From: Escallonia rubra
Lineage: Eukaryota > Streptophyta > Magnoliopsida > Escalloniales > Escalloniaceae
NCBI GenBank assembly: GCA_033065855.1
Contig: JAVXUO010002322.1
Location: 384,501-448,500, forward strand
Direction: 5' to 3'
Length of the DNA: 64,000 nucleotides
Below the pieces are notes generated by a model that saw only the letters and a program-made list of their open reading frames with translations, was not told the DNA's origin and made no database searches. This document shows positions 10,281 through 22,478 of the stretch, piece by piece (the stretch's first letter is position 1; each line of letters begins with the position of its first letter). A program made the position numbers and the translations under genes.

Positions 10281-12821
10281 TTTTGCCAGCTGGATCTGTA
10301 AATCTTCTGTACGCTATCAGGAATTCATTGTAGCAGAGTGATTTGTTAGCCACAAATACTATTCAAGTTTAGTTTTGTATCTCCTTGTAGCCCTAAAACC
10401 TGTAGCCCCCATCCAACAGAAATGAGTTATGAAGTTGAATTATATTTTTTTAGAAGTAATTCCATTACAATTTTTACCTAGTAAGAATTGATTTACCTGT
10501 GGCAAAATTTCAATTTCCAAAATTTATAGTCATTTACATGGGTATAGGAATGACCCGCCTGTATTTGTGCACAGAATGCTCATCCCTTGGGACTCTTGAG
10601 AGGATACCAGCTGCGACTGATTATAAGGATAAGCAACTTTAAGAGAGATTAGGAGGATGACCTGACTTTGGTCTGAAGTTACCTCAATGATGCCTGTTCG
10701 TCCAACTACTAAAGCCTACCATTATGAAATGCAGTTCTAAGAAGAGTCCTATAAACAAAGAGCTGAGTCCAATTTGGTCGAATCGGATTGTGATAAGAGA
10801 TTGGGAAACTGATATGCACAGTCTTTGCCAGTTCGTATATTCCGGGAGACAGTTATGAATAATTTTTGTATTACATCAAATGTATTGCACCTAGGTTTAT
10901 CTCAAGAACAATCTTGATAAAATCAACCACATTACAAGACTTCTCTTGTAGCTAATGGACATATTTCAACCCTTTCCAGCGCCCCAGAGAGCGTTCACCC
11001 CAATGCATGGCTGAGTGCGCTTCTTGCGTTGTCCCGAGGTACCTACAAGCACAATCAATGGCACTAAGGTGAAGGACATCAGGATAGATACCAACACCAT
11101 AGCAAATTAATTGGCAATGTCAAGTTTGAGACTGGTGATGGTAATCACAATGAACATCTGAATCTACAGCTCCCCCGCATGAGGCACTTATGAACGGAGG
11201 CATCATGTCGGGATGTCCGACGATTTCAATATGAATTTTGTGCATAAGGGCCATAGAGGGAAGAAAACGTGAAGCAACACGAGAAAGGAACTGCCTTTTT
11301 CTGCGAGAGGAAGTGTGTGATACAAAAATACCTCAGCAACATCAAACATGGACAGAACTCGAAGTCAAATTCTAAATTGAAATCTTTATGTAGTTTATTA
11401 TATTAATTGATTTTTAAGCTGGACAAATGTCACTAAGATTTTAATGAAACAAACAACAAAAGACATGCTTTGCTAACCGTTACACATAAATGAAAAGCTT
11501 TCGAGCCTCAGAGGTATCTTTAGTCTGTATGGCAAAATCGATCAGTCTCACAATAAGAGAATTGATGGAAGGGAGGACTATAAAGAGGCTGCGCAGGCTC
11601 CAGTCTTAGACATAAAGCCTTTTTAGAGGAGCAAGAGAGGTTATGAAGTGTTAAAGATCACAAGAACTAGTATAACTGTAAGTGAATCATATGCCAATTT
11701 TCGTTAGCTGAAAGCTCAACAAGATTTTGTTCATCGTTGAAAAAAAGGGAAAGACTATCAGAGTATAAATTCTCTCTTGCGTGCAAAGCATAATTGCACA
11801 ACCAAACAGATCAATAGTATTGAAGAATTTCAATCAATGATCCAAAGCATAACTACACAACGGCTGATTAATCAAACAGAGCACATAGTATGCAAGATGG
11901 GCTTTTGAGTTACCTCGACTGTGGCAGAGGGAACCGGACGGCACTTTAATTGGACTACAGCCCTCGCTTTGATCGAAAACAACTGGCGTCTTCCGTATCA
12001 CACCGTAAGATGTCTTTGCCTGGTAAGCACCCACCTCGCCGTATTTGACCTGGGTATTCGGGGTGATGCAACATCAAACCAGAGAACATCTGGCATTTGA
12101 CCTTGGGAATGACCCAAAAAAAAACACATACTTTCACACTTGTATTTATATAAACAAGTCGACACATAATGTGCAACTTCAGTAAGAGAATGAGATAATC
12201 ACATCGAGGGTATGAACAAAGGCCCTGCCAGCTCCTTGTTGTAGTGAGCAATAGCAGTATCAATTGGTTGCTCAACTGCATGATCTCCTCTCCGGTATGG
12301 ATTACAGGCTTTGATGCCCCAAACTAAACTAGCACCAAAACGATACTTGGTGTCACGGTTCTGAGCAGAATAATTTAAATGCATGCATCATACATATGCA
12401 TCACATGGGGGTGGGGGGTACGTGTCTGTTTTCCACTTTTTTTTTCATAAAAAGAATCAATGTTCTAGTACATACCTCTGAAGCACAGATCTTGAAAATC
12501 AATTTATTCCTTTGGTCCAATCGCCGATTACACCAAATGTAGAAGAATCCGATTCTCTTTTCACTTCAAAGATTTGAGATCCTGCAATAGAAATAAACTG
12601 ACTGACGTACAATCACAGACAGCTTCAGTGGTTAAGCCGAGAATGAAGAACACAATTAAAAATGACAATATCCTAACCTTAATTGTGCTACCACTGTAGA
12701 ACAGAAAGGACAAAACATAAACAAGTTTTCATCCAGCATTTGACCTGTCAATCTTCAGCTAGTTAGAGATGATTTCACCCATCCAAAGACTGAGGCATAT
12801 AGGTTTTCACTTCTCCCTAAT
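10281..12821. other. 3' flanks of two convergent genes; coding-like scraps on the minus strand
   Basis: This lies between the stop codons of the plus-strand GT106 gene and the minus-strand PPR gene. Apart from the minus-strand fragments listed at 11893-12366, I see no gene. A G-rich run lies near 12405. Confidence 0.45.
11893..12366 (-). pseudogene. Unrecognised coding-like fragments (two short frames)
   Basis: Two minus-strand stretches read like real protein. One, about 12366 down to 12202, begins after an acceptor-like TTCTGCTCAG and includes NRDTKYRFGASLVWGIK, NPYRRGDHAVEQPID and KELAGPLFIP. The other, about 12052 down to 11893, lies in another frame and includes QVKYGEVGAYQAKTSYG and VIRKTPVVF. 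I do not recognise the family. They could be two exons of a gene whose other exons are missing, or remains of a decayed gene. No start codon or full chain could be built, so this is a low-confidence call. Confidence 0.3.
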
Positions 12822-15272
12822 TTACTGGATAACGTCTTGATTACGAGGCTTGTAGTCTCTAATCAAGGTACGCAAAATTGGTGAAGCCTTAGAAGTCACT
12901 CCATGAGGTAGATACTGATCCATAACCAATGAATACTTTTCAGCAACATAAAGCTCTGTTTCATTTAAATTGAAAGAGATAATGCTCTTCCATTCCTCCG
13001 ATTTGCCTTCCAAGCAAACACCATGTAGCAGCGCAGCAAAAGTGACAGAATCAGAAAGGCAGCCCTTCCTTGTCATCTTTTCACTCAACTGCAGAGCAGT
13101 TTTCAGCATTCCAAATAGGCAAAGGCATGTAAGGATTGAATTATATGCAGCAGTTGTTGGCAGCCAACCATCAGAGCTCATCCTCCTATAACAATCCAGA
13201 AACAAAGACTTATTGTGCTCATCAGACTCGAGAGCTTTCTTAGAGACTGCAATGGGTGCATGATTAGAGAATCCGTTAATTAAATAATGAAAGGTAACAT
13301 CATTGGGATTGCACTTGCTCATTAACATCTGTTCGAAAAAGGAAGCTGCTTTTCCAACTTTACCTTCCTTGCAGAAGCTCCCTATCAGAATACTGTACGT
13401 GACTACATTAGGGGTCAAACCCAAAGATTGCATCTCGCTGAAAAGCCTTTCACCTCCGCTGGAGTCTCCTTTCCGACAAAACCCATTGATCAGAGATGTA
13501 TATGTGACCACGTTTGGCTTGCATTTCTGTTTAACCATATGGCCAAAAATCCTCAGTGCACCATCCAAATCGTGCTGCTTTATACATCCATCAATAATGG
13601 TGGAATATGTAAATTTATCTGGAGAAATACGCTTCCTGATCATTCTTTTGATGCATGACACTGCATCCTTCATCATTCCGAATTTGCAGTATCCCTTAAT
13701 CATTGAATTGTACAACACAACGTCAGGATCCATACTCCTTTCAATTGCAAGCTCAAAGAGTCTCTTTGCCTCGTCAAGGTCACCGTTTCTGATGAATCCA
13801 TCCACAAGAGTTGCATAAACAAATGTATCGGGCAGCACATTTTGGTCAAGCATATCACCAAGTAGCTGCTTAGCAGCAGGAAGCCTCCCTCTCTTGCAAA
13901 GTCCACTCATCAGAACATTGTAAATACGTGCATCAAGCAATACTCCCTTTTCCATCATTTTTCCTCGACATGTTAATGCAGCATCAACCTCACCCGCAAC
14001 AACAAGCCCATGGACAAGAGATCCATAAGTTACAAGGTCAGGTTTATGACCGCTATTCATCATCTTAACAAGCAAATTCAAAGCCTTGTCAAGATATCCC
14101 TGTCTGCAATAGCCATGTATAATAGGAGTATAACTCAACTTATTCGGCACTAATCGCCTAATTGTTGCCTGCTCTAGAAGCTCTTCAGCTTCCTGAACCT
14201 TCTCATTCCTACAAGAACCACAGATCAGAATGTTGTACGTCACCAAATCTGGCTCACAGCCACTCTCAATCATCTTCCTTATGGTCTCAACTGCTATCCT
14301 CGTGCCACCATGCCTGTATTGAGCATCAATAATGCTGTTATAGACTTTTACATTTATTGTTAAACCCCTCAAATTCATCTCTTCTAAAAGCCTATCAACC
14401 CACTCAAACTTCCCTCCCTTGCAAAACCCATCAATCATAGCCCCGTACGTCTCTGCAGTAGGTAAAAACCCCTTTAATTGCAATTCCTTAAAAAGAGCAC
14501 GAGCTCTTTCAACATCTCCCTTCTTGAAATACCCATGTATAAGTGTATTGTAGAAAACAACATTAGGAATACAACCTTCCCCCCACCTATCTTCAATCAA
14601 CTTTCTACCTTCCTCAACCTTTCCTTCCTTACACAACCCTCTCAATACAATACAAGTGCTATAGTTGTCTAGACTTCCATCATCTCTTTGCACCATTTCA
14701 TCATACACCTGGCGTGCAATATCGTTCCGATCTTTCTTTACAAGCGCATCAAGCAAGGAATTACAGGCAAGCACATTCGGTGACAAACTATACGTCCCAA
14801 CTGCAAAATGATACATTTCGAGAGCTTTGTCAACAAACCCAGATTGCGAATAAGCTTTTATTACAACATCAAGCGATTCGCGGGTGGGTAACTGCTCTCG
14901 GCATTTCATACTCTCTAACACCATTTCAACCTCGGAAAACACTCTAGACTTGGCCAAGAGCTTCAAGAGAGATGAATAAGCAAACCCATCAAGGGAACAG
15001 CCGTAGGGCCGACGATTGACCCAATCAAGAAACTTCAAACCCAATTCGACGTCGTGAATTTTGTCGAACACTTGGTGGGCAATGTCTGATGGGACTATTT
15101 CTTCCTCGGAGAGGCGGGTTTCGAGGGTTTGCTCCCATTGGGCATGGGTTCTGAGTATTTCGCACACTTCTTTGACGACCCTTTTGGTGGAAATGAGAAA
15201 GGGGAAGTTTGGCGATGGATTTGGCTTAGGGTTTTGGTGAGGTTTGATGCGGGAGAGAAGGGTTTTCGACAT
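12822..15272 (-). CDS. P-class pentatricopeptide repeat (PPR) protein, 816 aa
   Basis: One intronless frame encodes 816 residues. From about residue 85 to the end it consists of 18-19 tandem 35-residue PPR motifs, with units such as VVFYNTLIHGYFKKGD and VVTYTSLINGFCRKGD, nearly all ending in PN, PD or PT. There is no E, DYW or SMR domain, so it is a pure P-class protein. Such proteins bind organellar RNA one base per repeat and govern its stability, splicing or translation. The Arg/Lys/Ser-rich start (MSKTLLSRIKPHQNPKPNPS) suggests an organellar presequence, more likely mitochondrial. It resembles Arabidopsis At1g52620 (recalled, including the MSKTLLSRIKP start). One repeat near residue 660 has an insertion of about 15 residues. 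The RNA target is unknown. Confidence 0.93.
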   Translation of the reverse strand: MSKTLLSRIKPHQNPKPNPSPNFPFLISTKRVVKEVCEILRTHAQWEQTLETRLSEEEIVPSDIAHQVFDKIHDVELGLKFLDWVNRRPYGCSLDGFAYSSLLKLLAKSRVFSEVEMVLESMKCREQLPTRESLDVVIKAYSQSGFVDKALEMYHFAVGTYSLSPNVLACNSLLDALVKKDRNDIARQVYDEMVQRDDGSLDNYSTCIVLRGLCKEGKVEEGRKLIEDRWGEGCIPNVVFYNTLIHGYFKKGDVERARALFKELQLKGFLPTAETYGAMIDGFCKGGKFEWVDRLLEEMNLRGLTINVKVYNSIIDAQYRHGGTRIAVETIRKMIESGCEPDLVTYNILICGSCRNEKVQEAEELLEQATIRRLVPNKLSYTPIIHGYCRQGYLDKALNLLVKMMNSGHKPDLVTYGSLVHGLVVAGEVDAALTCRGKMMEKGVLLDARIYNVLMSGLCKRGRLPAAKQLLGDMLDQNVLPDTFVYATLVDGFIRNGDLDEAKRLFELAIERSMDPDVVLYNSMIKGYCKFGMMKDAVSCIKRMIRKRISPDKFTYSTIIDGCIKQHDLDGALRIFGHMVKQKCKPNVVTYTSLINGFCRKGDSSGGERLFSEMQSLGLTPNVVTYSILIGSFCKEGKVGKAASFFEQMLMSKCNPNDVTFHYLINGFSNHAPIAVSKKALESDEHNKSLFLDCYRRMSSDGWLPTTAAYNSILTCLCLFGMLKTALQLSEKMTRKGCLSDSVTFAALLHGVCLEGKSEEWKSIISFNLNETELYVAEKYSLVMDQYLPHGVTSKASPILRTLIRDYKPRNQDVIQ

Positions 15273-16599
15273 ATCAGAGAGCGATTAGCGACTGTTTCAC
15301 TACTCATCTGCATATTCAAAGACTGGTGGATCGATAGCTCAAAAGTGGCAGTGCGCAAATTGTAGTAGTTTGATTGTCAGTTTTCATCTAGTCCGGTTAG
15401 TAACAGTTTTTTTCTTCAATTTACGAATTAAAATGAAATTACACGCGTATTCATTAATTTGGATAAATAGAATTTGATATCTTTTTGACTAAACAGAATC
15501 CTTACGTATCTAACAGTTTTAACAAAATGACTCTGTTGCCTTCGAAGTTGGAAGACTAACTTTTTTTTTTCTTCAATTGTCATCCCTTCATCCCTCTTCC
15601 TTTTGAAGAAATCACCATTGCAGCATCACACCCTAACAACATCGCAACCCACACCGCCCATCAATGTTGCCTCTACACGGTGGCCCATCCAGACGAAACC
15701 CCAATCGCAAGTCCACATGGCCCATCTGTTCCTACCGCTACCTCCATAAGGCAGTCCCGTCGGGTAACTCACCCCTATCCACTGTCAAACAAGAACCGCA
15801 ATAGTGCAATACCTTGATCACCACCTTATCACCACCATTTGCCCAAACCAGCCCCCGTAGAACTGCACGTTTAGCCCAACATCATGCCACCGCCGTTACC
15901 TCTGCATGACAGCTCTACATCACATTCTGCCCATCATAGCCCCGTTCATGTCGCGACAACCCCGCATAACTGCTGTCCATCATAGCCAGCCCATTAATCA
16001 CCTTTCACCACTCACCCACATCAACCAATTGAAAAATTGCCAGTGTAAATCCAAATTCACATTCCTGGTCCCGGTCCCCAAATCTACAGATTCACAATAC
16101 AAATCCGCTAATACCCAAATCCCACATCACCCATCCCAATCCCCTATATCCACCGCGTCATCCACACGCCACCGCGTCATATGTCGTTTTGGCTTCGAAT
16201 CTATTTGAGATCGATAGAACACTTATTTATTTATTTTGGTTCATAATGTGATATGGTAAACCATCTCGAACGCACAATACAAGTTCACCAACTCTCGACA
16301 TGTTAAAAGCAGGTCATCCACGCTCGACCTAAAGGATTCGTAAAACAATAATATCTTGTAGCCTGTTTTAATTGAAGGAAACTTGAGCCGAAAACTCTAA
16401 GATCTTTGTCGTGATTTAACCCATGTTTTCAACAAAGTGAAACACAACCAGAATTCCAACATACAAATAAGATCAACTAGGACATGCCTCTAGCAACATG
16501 TATTCTTCCAAAAGTCTACTATCTAATCTTATAAGTGTTTTGATTTCTAGATAAATGTTGTTCACAAAATACCATATGCATGATATATCCACAAAAGGC
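15273..16599. other. Intergenic, C/A-rich simple sequence
   Basis: No gene is seen. Between about 15590 and 16170 the plus strand is rich in C and A, with many cacc and ccca runs, so every frame is Pro/His/Thr/Ser-rich. From 16210 it becomes ordinary AT-rich spacer. Confidence 0.5.
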
Positions 16600-16602
16600 T
16601 TA

Positions 16603-16920
16603 GGCCCCGTACGCTTACCATAATCGTTTTCTGTTTTTAGTAATGATGATGAAAAAGATTCTTTTTTTTGCGTACTTTTACCATTTTCTGTTTTTCGTTT
16701 TGGATAAAATTACTTAAATAGTAACAAAAAACTGAAAACACATAAAAGCTGTTTTCAGCTTTTTTCACTCAAACTTAACCCAATATAAGAAAAAATAGCT
16801 AAATTTTTTTTTGTGAAAATGATAAAAGTACAGGAACGGATTTTCAAACTGAGTATGAAAATCATGAAAATGAAAACAGAAAATGAAAACATAAAACAAA
16901 TATGGTAAGCGTACGGGGCC
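16603..16920. mobile_element. Tourist-like MITE (PIF/Harbinger type), 318 bp
   Basis: The left end GGCCCCGTACGCTTACCATA is matched in reverse complement by the right end (tatggtaagcgtacggggcc at 16901-16920). TTA flanks both sides (16600-16602 and 16921-16923), the 3-bp target duplication of PIF/Harbinger elements. It has no coding capacity and is AT-rich inside with gaaaac/gttttc repeats, so it is a non-autonomous foldback-prone element. Confidence 0.85.
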
Positions 16921-16923
16921 TTA

Positions 16924-18570
16924 ACGATTGTCACTAGTCAGCAACAACTTGTATTTGTTTCAACTCATAAGTCTCTTTAGCTCCCCAAGTGAAAAAAATC
17001 TATTACTAGCCGGATATCGATTAGTTATTCCATTCAAGGTAAGATGACCTCCACGATCACATATTCAAAATGAGTCATTTTCCGTATGTCCCTTAAGTTT
17101 ACACTTGTAACCACTTGGACCATTTTTTTTCCTAGTACCTAATAATTCCACCTGTAAAGTACTGTAAATGATTCGCACACGTATCGCGTGTGCACGGCTG
17201 CTCGTGCCTAATAATTCCATCTGTAAAGTACCGAGTCTTACAGAACCTTTCGCTCGTTTTTATGGACGGAAGACGTCGAACAAGTCCCATTGGATCAATT
17301 GGCGAGGAAGACTGGAAGGTTGCTCTCTCTTCACCACCATTTCCGCATTACCACGACCATAATTTTACCACTACCGTCCGTCATGCTTGAACCCACCACC
17401 AACAACCTTCCCTTACCCTTCCCAACCACCAAATCGCCATCATCATCCAGGCAATGGACCACCAAGACTACGTATCTACACTAATGCCGAAGAATTCTCT
17501 TTACGCCAACACCACATTCCCCAACTAGGTAGGCTACCCGATTTATATGGTTAGTGTTAGTGGCGCGCCAATCTGTGGTGGTTCCTATTAATGGTGGAAC
17601 GTGATGGTTTGTAATGGTCCGATGTGCACATGATGTGGTTGTGGGAGTTACCGGAGGAAAATAACATCTTTTTGGTGTCGTAGGTAGTAATGGGTGGCCG
17701 CTTGGTGGATTGGAGGAGGTCGTGGTTTGTGTTGGCGGTGGGTTGAGGTGTTGGAGTTGGATGGCTGTGCTATTGAGTGGTGGTGGATCAATGGTGGATG
17801 TACTGGTGTGACAAAGAAAATATGAAAACAAGTTGGATTTAACGGGGTTCGCAACAATTGAGTTGGGTATGGTTAATGGTAGCGTATTTGATGATTTGTC
17901 GGGTTTATTGGTGGGCATGATTGGTGGTGGTAGATTTTGATGGGGTAGAGAGTTCTGGGGTTGTGTTTGGTCAGTGATGGCGGTTGTAGATGGTTAATGA
18001 ATATATTGAGGGTTTGGTGGTGGTGGTGGTGGTTGTGTGGTGATGGTTTGGTGGTGGTGGTTGTGTGGTGATGGTTTGGTGGCAGTTATTATAGGCGGTG
18101 GTTGTGTAGTGATGGTTTGGTGGTAGTTGTTACGGGTTAGCGGTGAAATGTTACTTTTTATGAGTGATTTTTCAGTCTTACCAAATCTCAATTGGTCAAC
18201 TGAGACCCATTTGACGCCTTCCCTCCAAAAAATGGACGAATGGTATTATAGGATACGATACGATGTCTTACCACCGGACTTAGCAGATACTAGAAAGAGA
18301 AGAGAGACCAGGGTTCCGCGTGCAAATTAAAAGGGCATACAGTGACTCCTATTCAAAAAGATGGTAGAGACTATATTCTCTGGAGGTTTACCCGAATGAA
18401 AAAGATAGGGAGATATTTGCATAGCAATTCTTAAGAAATACATCCGTTTCTCCTCTCTTGGCTACACAATAGCTCTCTTGGTTTCCCTTGGTTCTCTGCT
18501 TCTGCTTCTGCCTCTGCATCTCCTCCCTCCTTTATCAATAAAATCAGCAGCAAACCAGAAGAAATGCCAT
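16924..18570. other. Intergenic with G/T-rich simple repeats
   Basis: No gene is supported. A 23-bp phrase (cctaataattcca.ctgtaaag) occurs twice, near 17144 and 17208. From about 17560 to 18130 the plus strand is G/T rich. At 18013-18125 it contains an imperfect tandem repeat of about 33 bp built on ggtggttgtgtggtgatggtt. The frames here are compositional. Confidence 0.5.
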
Positions 18571-21538
18571 CTTCATAGCTTCAGCCTACAATCATACAGG
18601 AAAACCAGGCCAGTCCATATGCGTGACATTACATTCGGCTGCATGATATAGTTGGTGAAGATATACACCAGGTTTCCTTTGTGATGCATCATGCAAGCAT
18701 ATCCTGGACCTGAGCCCTGAACATTTTCACAAAAAGAAAAGTATGAAGAGCTTCCTAAACACAATCTTCCATAAAGTACTTGTTCTCAAGATTTTACTAA
18801 GGGGATCGTGTCATTTTCCACTTCCATGTGGATTTTCTAACAAAAAGAAAAGTTCAGTGCTACTGAGTAATGTTAAGAGCATGGAGGAAACATTCAGGTT
18901 ATTCCATCCACTGATATTGGTTTGAGTTCCAGCTTCTGCTGATCAGGGGATAACAAGTTTTAAATTACTCCACAAACCTAAATCTTGACCAAACACTCCC
19001 AAATGTAGCTTTCCAACAAACTCTGAGCTACTCTTAGAAGCACTAACCATGGGAAATTAGAGTCCAAGCATGTGGACTATATTATGAGTTATGATTAACG
19101 AAGGTGGCAGGCACCAGTCTCCAATGATACTAAACATTTGAAGAAAGCATGCTTGCACACAAACCCTAGCATGTCATGAAAGAGCGAAAGGTACCAGAAA
19201 AGAAATACGGCTAAAAAGCAACATAAAGAAGCAAAAAGGTTTTGTGTAGAAGTTCAATATCAGTGCTACATGCGAACCATCGAAGAGAACCAAATTTGTA
19301 AGGATATTGAAGATTAAAAGCACAGAAGTTCAAGTTCCATATTCAGTAATGATTAGGAGAGCAGCAATATACTTTTCCTAGGCGTGCCAATCCTACCAAA
19401 TTAGTAGCTAGTGTTTGATGTCATTGATAGGACATCAATGACATCAAACACCATACTAGTTCCCCCAGCATATCATTACACAAAAATCATCCACTTCCCA
19501 GAATTTCATACCTGCAAACCTCAATGGTTATCTAGTGCATTACTTGGCCCTGTATTCATTGGTTTGACTCAATATTTCCTTGTAAGACTCTAATTCTTCA
19601 AAGATTAACGGCAATAGTTGTATCACCTTGGCTACATTAATAGCAGGAGTAAAGAGCACGATAAACACCTTGGCGTTCTATATATGCAGAAAGGACCGAG
19701 TAATAATCTAATGAATTGCTTCTCTAGTTGGTTCTTCTATTTACCTCAGAAACGTTTTCATCTCAACTAATTATAATTGAGTTAACATCAACCACGAAGT
19801 CAAAGAACCAAGGTCATGCCCACACAACAAACAATACATGACCAACCCAACTCACAAGCCCTCTAAATGAGGGAAGAAGGAAAACATACATATAACTTTT
19901 CATTTTTTATCAATCAATGCAAACTGAATGTGGCCAATATATGAGGTGATCAGTTTTTGGACATGAAATGAAGCAGCAAATCCTAAGTTATAGAAAGCTA
20001 AATATCTTGGAAGAAGATATGCATAGCAAATGAACTGAGAACTAGTCCTTACCTACAACAAGAAAGGAAAAAAGAGAAGAAGATGCAAAACAGAAAGTGA
20101 ACTCCTTCCCGGGCCTCTTCGCATGTGCTAGGCCACCCCACGCCATTTTCTCTCCCTCACATGATTTTTATCCAAAAAATATCTAAATAAATGCTACTCT
20201 CTGATTTCCACGCGACTTCTTTGGCTTATGGTGGACCTCTCTTTTCACTCACCAGCTAGACGCTCATTTCGTCCAGCACCTGGGGCTTCTCATTGCCTTG
20301 AAATCAACACTTGGTAGGCAAGCTCAAGAAAATGACTCAAACCGGAGTAACGACAGAGTTTTCAAATCTATTTTCCAAATGATGGGTTAAATTACTGGAA
20401 GCCTTTTCAAAATTTGTGGAACAAAATGACCTGAGTCAAAATTTTGTATAAAAGCAAGGGTGACAATATTGTTTTAGATATATACCAACGAGGTAAAGCA
20501 AGGACGATAAAGCTACACACATAAAAAGCAACATAGCATTACATGTGATCCTCACATTAAGGCCGGTTTTTTCGAACAGAAAAGTCTGCACAATTTGGAC
20601 AATCAGTCCACAGTACCTTGCTCTTGTTTCTCGTTTTTTCTATGTTGTCAGAAAAAATTAGATGCCAAATTGCCAGGATGTCAATATCAAATTTAGCAAG
20701 TCAGATTTGGACTATTTAAAGCAGTGTAGGTTATCTTCATCAGGAAGTATTAGGCTTTCTAGGTTAAGCACCTCATTATAAAGACAACCTAGGAAAGCAG
20801 TAGGGTGGCACTGAATCCACGCAAAAGCAGGCCCAAGAAAAAACTTTGCCATGAAGACAGGAGCACACACAAAAGTGCGCACCCACAAATGCAGTCTACA
20901 GGAAGAATATGATTGGCCAGGTTTCTTTTGTTTCCATTTTATTTTTGTAATGGGTCTAGATCTTGTCTTCCTCGGAGCTACCTGAACTTAGTCTTACTTT
21001 CAATTGGTCTCTGCCAACCATGCTTGGTGCGAACTACAATAAAAGAGCAAGAGCAAGCGAACCTTCCTTCTTCAACTCTATTTCTTTGAATTCATACATC
21101 TAAGGGGTTAAAAAAGTTTAAGTTGCTCAAGCTTGGCTGAAAAGATGCATTGATCATTAAATTGCCTGACCTTGACTTGTTTGTCTAAAGAGCCCATGCA
21201 ACATAAGCTAGCCTAGTAGTTCTGCATATGCAAACCAAACTTAGTAGTAGATAGTTTGACAATTTATAGGATAACATATAGTGCGTTCTTGTAAGCATGC
21301 ACACGGGTGTCCATGTGTGCAAAACCCCTCCGAAAGTAGTAATAGAAGATCAGCTATTGGTAATTCTTTAAGGTGCAAGCTAAGCAAATATCTATGAAGC
21401 CTCACATCCAAAAAACTCATTAAACATGCACTTCTCTGGACATCAAATAGCCACGACTATTATGTTCAGGGATACATAACCATTTAGATGTTTAGCCCCT
21501 AGTTGCATGGAGCGGGAGTGGTGGCAGAGTGGTGGAGC
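18571..21538. other. Intergenic; one perfect 18-bp hairpin
   Basis: I find no convincing exon on either strand. The one clear structure is a perfect inverted repeat with 18-bp arms at 19411-19428 and 19434-19451 around a 5-bp loop. The rest is AT-rich spacer of unremarkable composition. Confidence 0.45.
19411..19451. repeat. Perfect 18-bp inverted repeat, 5-bp loop
   Basis: The arms begin gtgtttgatgtcattgat and pair perfectly with the right arm around aggac. No transposon ends or target duplication were found around it. It is probably a chance or slippage hairpin. Confidence 0.8.
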
Positions 21539-21547
21539 GTAAGCACC

Positions 21548-22469
21548 CAGGTAGCACGGACACGGACACGGTGTCGGACACCGACACCGACGGGGACACC
21601 GGACACCGCAATTTCCAAAAAATCAGATTTTGGACACCGCAGGACACCGCTAATTTTTAATATATTTTTATTTTATATATATATATATATATATAATAAA
21701 TATCAAATACATTTCACAACCTAAAATAACAAACAATAATGAAAAACTATTAAAACAAGGAATTTAAATAAATACAAGTCATACTTGAACATTTCTTTGG
21801 TACTGGGCAAAAAAACGAAGTTAAAAAAGAAAAAGAAAAAAGAGGTCTTTCAGTAGAATGCCGACAGAGGGAGAAAAGGAAAAAATAGGGAAAGACACAC
21901 ATGTGGGTCAGCGAGAAAGAGAAGAAAAAGAGAAGACAAAGAAAAGAGGAAGGAGACGACTGACGAGACAAAGAGAAGAAGCAGACCTGTGGGTAAGCGA
22001 CGGCGGTGGAGGACCTCCGGCGACGATGGCGAGAGATCTGGCGACGGCGACGACGACAATGGACAGTTCTGTCGGCTTCGGTATCTGGCAACACCGGCAC
22101 CTTTCAGATCTGCTGGCTCCGGCAACATCGGCGACTTTCAGATCTGTCGGCTCCGGCAACATCAGCGACAAATCCGGCAACACGGCTACGAGAGAGAAGA
22201 AGACGACCGACAGATGAGGTGAGAGAGAAGACGACGACCCCCGAAATTACTTCCAAAAGTTCCAAAGTAGCCCCAAACGGTCCGACACTGCACATTCCCG
22301 TGTCTGACACTCCTCGACGAAGTATCCGACACGATGTCGGAAAATAAAAAAAAATCCGACACCGATTAGCCATGTCCGACACGTGTCGGGCGGTGTCCAG
22401 AGGGTGTCGGGGTGTCCGTCCGTTTAGGACACCATACCTCCACCTAGGAGAGGTATCCGTGCTTCCTAG
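21548..22469. mobile_element. Mutator-like non-autonomous element, 922 bp
   Basis: A perfect 9-bp direct repeat, gtaagcacc, flanks it (21539-21547 and 22470-22478), the duplication length typical of Mutator-like elements. The ends are short imperfect inverted repeats: CAGGTAGCACGG on the left, CTAGGAAGCACGG when the right end is read in reverse complement. Subterminal regions are packed with gtgtcggacaccg-type units. The middle (about 21990-22200) is unlike the rest of the window: it is GC-rich, holds runs such as gacggcgacgacgac, and has an imperfect direct repeat around cagatctg..ggctccggcaacatc. That could be captured host DNA (Pack-MULE style). A TA microsatellite lies at 21672-21694. No transposase is present. 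Confidence 0.7.
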
Positions 22470-22478
22470 GTAAGCACC

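Noticed and set aside
21519-21547. tRNA-like phrase gtggcagagtggtggagcg before the Mutator-like element
   Set aside because: It resembles a tRNA D-arm region, but no T-arm (ggttcgaatcc) or acceptor stem follows, even after removing the inserted element in thought.
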